A DNA stretch of 64,000 nt from Streptomyces sp. AA1529 (GTDB lineage: Bacteria; Actinomycetota; Actinomycetes; Streptomycetales; Streptomycetaceae). The stretch is taken from the NCBI RefSeq assembly GCF_000280905.1, contig NZ_ALAP01000042.1, forward strand, positions 1 through 64,000. Reading direction: 5' to 3'. The notes under the pieces were generated by a model, which was not told the DNA's origin, did no database searches, and saw nothing but the letters and a program-made list of their open reading frames with translations. Positions 63,095 through 64,000 of the stretch are shown piece after piece; the first letter of the stretch is position 1; each line of letters starts with the position of its first letter. The position numbers were made by a program, and so were the translations under genes.

Positions 63095-64000
63095 AGCACT
63101 GGCACTCCCGCCCGCACGAACTACCTGCCCGCAACCTGCTGGAGATTCCCGGCCCCGAGGCCCTCCAAGTCCGCGGCCGGATGCTCGGCATCGGCTCCCA
63201 CCTGACCGCCACCTTGGTGGTGACCGGCTATCCGGCCGAGGTGGTCCCGGGCTGGCTCGACCCACTGCTGAACTACCCCGGACGCCTCGATGTCGCCTTC
63301 CACATCGAACCGATCCCCGGACCGGTGGCCGCCGAGCGATTGAAGAAGCAGCGCGCCCGCCTGGAAGCCTCCCGCCGCACCGGCTTCGGCAAAGGACAGA
63401 TCGACGATCCGGAGGCGGATGCCGCGGCTCAGGACGCCGCGGACCTCGCGTACGTGGTCGCCCGCGGTGAGGGAAAGCTCTTCCGCGTCGCGCTCTACCT
63501 GACCGTCCACGCCCCCGATATCGACGCGCTGGAGGAGGAGCTCGCAGCCGTTGAGGCAGTGGCGAGTTCGCTGCTGATCAGCACTGCACCCGCAACCTTC
63601 CGCGCTCTGCCGGCCTGGCTGGCCAGCCTCCCCTTCGGGATCGACACCCTCGGTATCCGGCGCACGTTCGACACCGCCTCGCTGGCCGCGTGTTTCCCGT
63701 TCACCAGTCCCGACCTGCCTGCCCCGCGCGACGGGAGCCCGCCCTCCGGCGTGCTCTACGGCCTCAACTGCGCCTCCGGCGCCCCGGTCGTCTATGACCG
63801 CTTCGCCCAGGAGAACTACAACTCCGTCACCCTCGCGCGCTCCGGCGCCGGGAAGTCCTACGCCACCAAGCTGGAGCTGCTGCGGCTGCTGTTCACCGGC
63901 GTGCAGGCCGCCGTGATCGACCCGGAGGACGAGTACGTTCGCCTGGCCGACACGGTCGGCGGACGCGTCGTGCGCCTGGGCGCCGACGGTGTCCGCCTCA
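63088..64000 (+). CDS. VirB4-like conjugation ATPase (3' end cut)
   Basis: Starts at GTG 63088 and runs off the window after 304 codons. An N-terminal, variable region is followed by YGLNCASGAPVVYDRF and a Walker A SGAGKSYATK (about residues 257-266), then AAVIDPEDEYVRLAD, typical of VirB4/TraC ATPases that power T4SS assembly. It overlaps the upstream gene by seven bases, so coupled translation is likely. The catalytic Walker B and remaining motifs are beyond the window. Confidence 0.88.
   Translation, partial: MLKHWHSRPHELPARNLLEIPGPEALQVRGRMLGIGSHLTATLVVTGYPAEVVPGWLDPLLNYPGRLDVAFHIEPIPGPVAAERLKKQRARLEASRRTGFGKGQIDDPEADAAAQDAADLAYVVARGEGKLFRVALYLTVHAPDIDALEEELAAVEAVASSLLISTAPATFRALPAWLASLPFGIDTLGIRRTFDTASLAACFPFTSPDLPAPRDGSPPSGVLYGLNCASGAPVVYDRFAQENYNSVTLARSGAGKSYATKLELLRLLFTGVQAAVIDPEDEYVRLADTVGGRVVRLGADGVRL

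Larger units (their letters stand above)
54223..64000. mobile_element. Integrated element at tRNA-Leu with type IV secretion genes (right end cut)
   Basis: It starts at the tRNA 3' end with a serine recombinase, then DNA methyltransferase genes, a sigma-like regulator and VirB2-, VirB6-, VirB3/PrgI- and VirB4-like genes. Non-coding parts near 55.9-56.3 kb are clearly less GC-rich than the chromosome. The far end, relaxase, coupling protein and cargo are not in the window, so whether it is a full conjugative element cannot be settled. Confidence 0.85.

Overview
The window is high-GC actinobacterial DNA, most likely from Streptomyces or a close relative. The evidence is the complete Pup-proteasome locus, mycothiol ligase MshC, chaplins, a GylR-controlled glycerol operon, GTG/TTG starts, and G/C-ending codons throughout. 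Most of the window (1 to about 54.2 kb) is core chromosome; from 54.2 kb to the right edge it is an integrated element cut off by the window end.

Region 1 (1-19.0 kb, mostly minus strand) is the protein-export and protein-turnover core: a HelY/Ski2-like helicase, tatC, tatA, the WYL regulators pafC and pafB, two FKBP-type prolyl isomerases, pafA (Pup ligase), prcA and prcB (20S proteasome), an HNH/endonuclease VII gene, pup, dop and the ARC/Mpa ATPase. An MFS transporter and a divergent LacI regulator sit between pafA and prcA. PafA attaches Pup to targets after Dop deamidates its C-terminal Gln; ARC recruits and unfolds the tagged proteins for PrcAB.

Region 2 (19.2-31 kb) holds a secreted protein, tRNA m1A58 methyltransferase, an M50 site-2-type protease with CBS domains, a RecB-like nuclease, an orphan response regulator, an orphan oligopeptide-type binding lipoprotein, a HAD phosphatase and B12-dependent methionine synthase.

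Region 3 (30.8-38 kb) is glycerol use: gylR, then glpF-glpK-glpD. The same 13-bp palindrome lies in front of both gylR and glpF, and a perfect hairpin closes the operon. A membrane-anchored glycosidase-like protein and a FadR-type regulator follow.

Region 4 (38-50.9 kb) has a PAC2 protein, mshC, and a tight cluster of a histidine phosphatase, a DUF3090 protein and a kinase-like protein of unknown role. CorA, a ferritin-like protein, an F420-type oxidoreductase, an aldo/keto reductase and a RecD2-like protein that has lost its ATPase motifs follow, then two small conserved hypotheticals.

Region 5 (51-54.2 kb) contains the chaplins chpC (sortase-anchored, with PDEPGN repeats) and chpH, an M20 peptidase and tRNA-Leu(GAG).

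Region 6 (54.2-64 kb) is an element inserted at the 3' end of tRNA-Leu. It has a large serine recombinase whose last codons are antisense to the tRNA, a DNA methyltransferase pair, a sigma-like regulator and the start of a type IV secretion operon (VirB2-, VirB6-, VirB3/PrgI- and VirB4-like). This is a VirB4-type conjugative module rather than the FtsK-like TraB type best known from Streptomyces plasmids. Relaxase, coupling protein, cargo and the far attachment site would lie beyond 64 kb.
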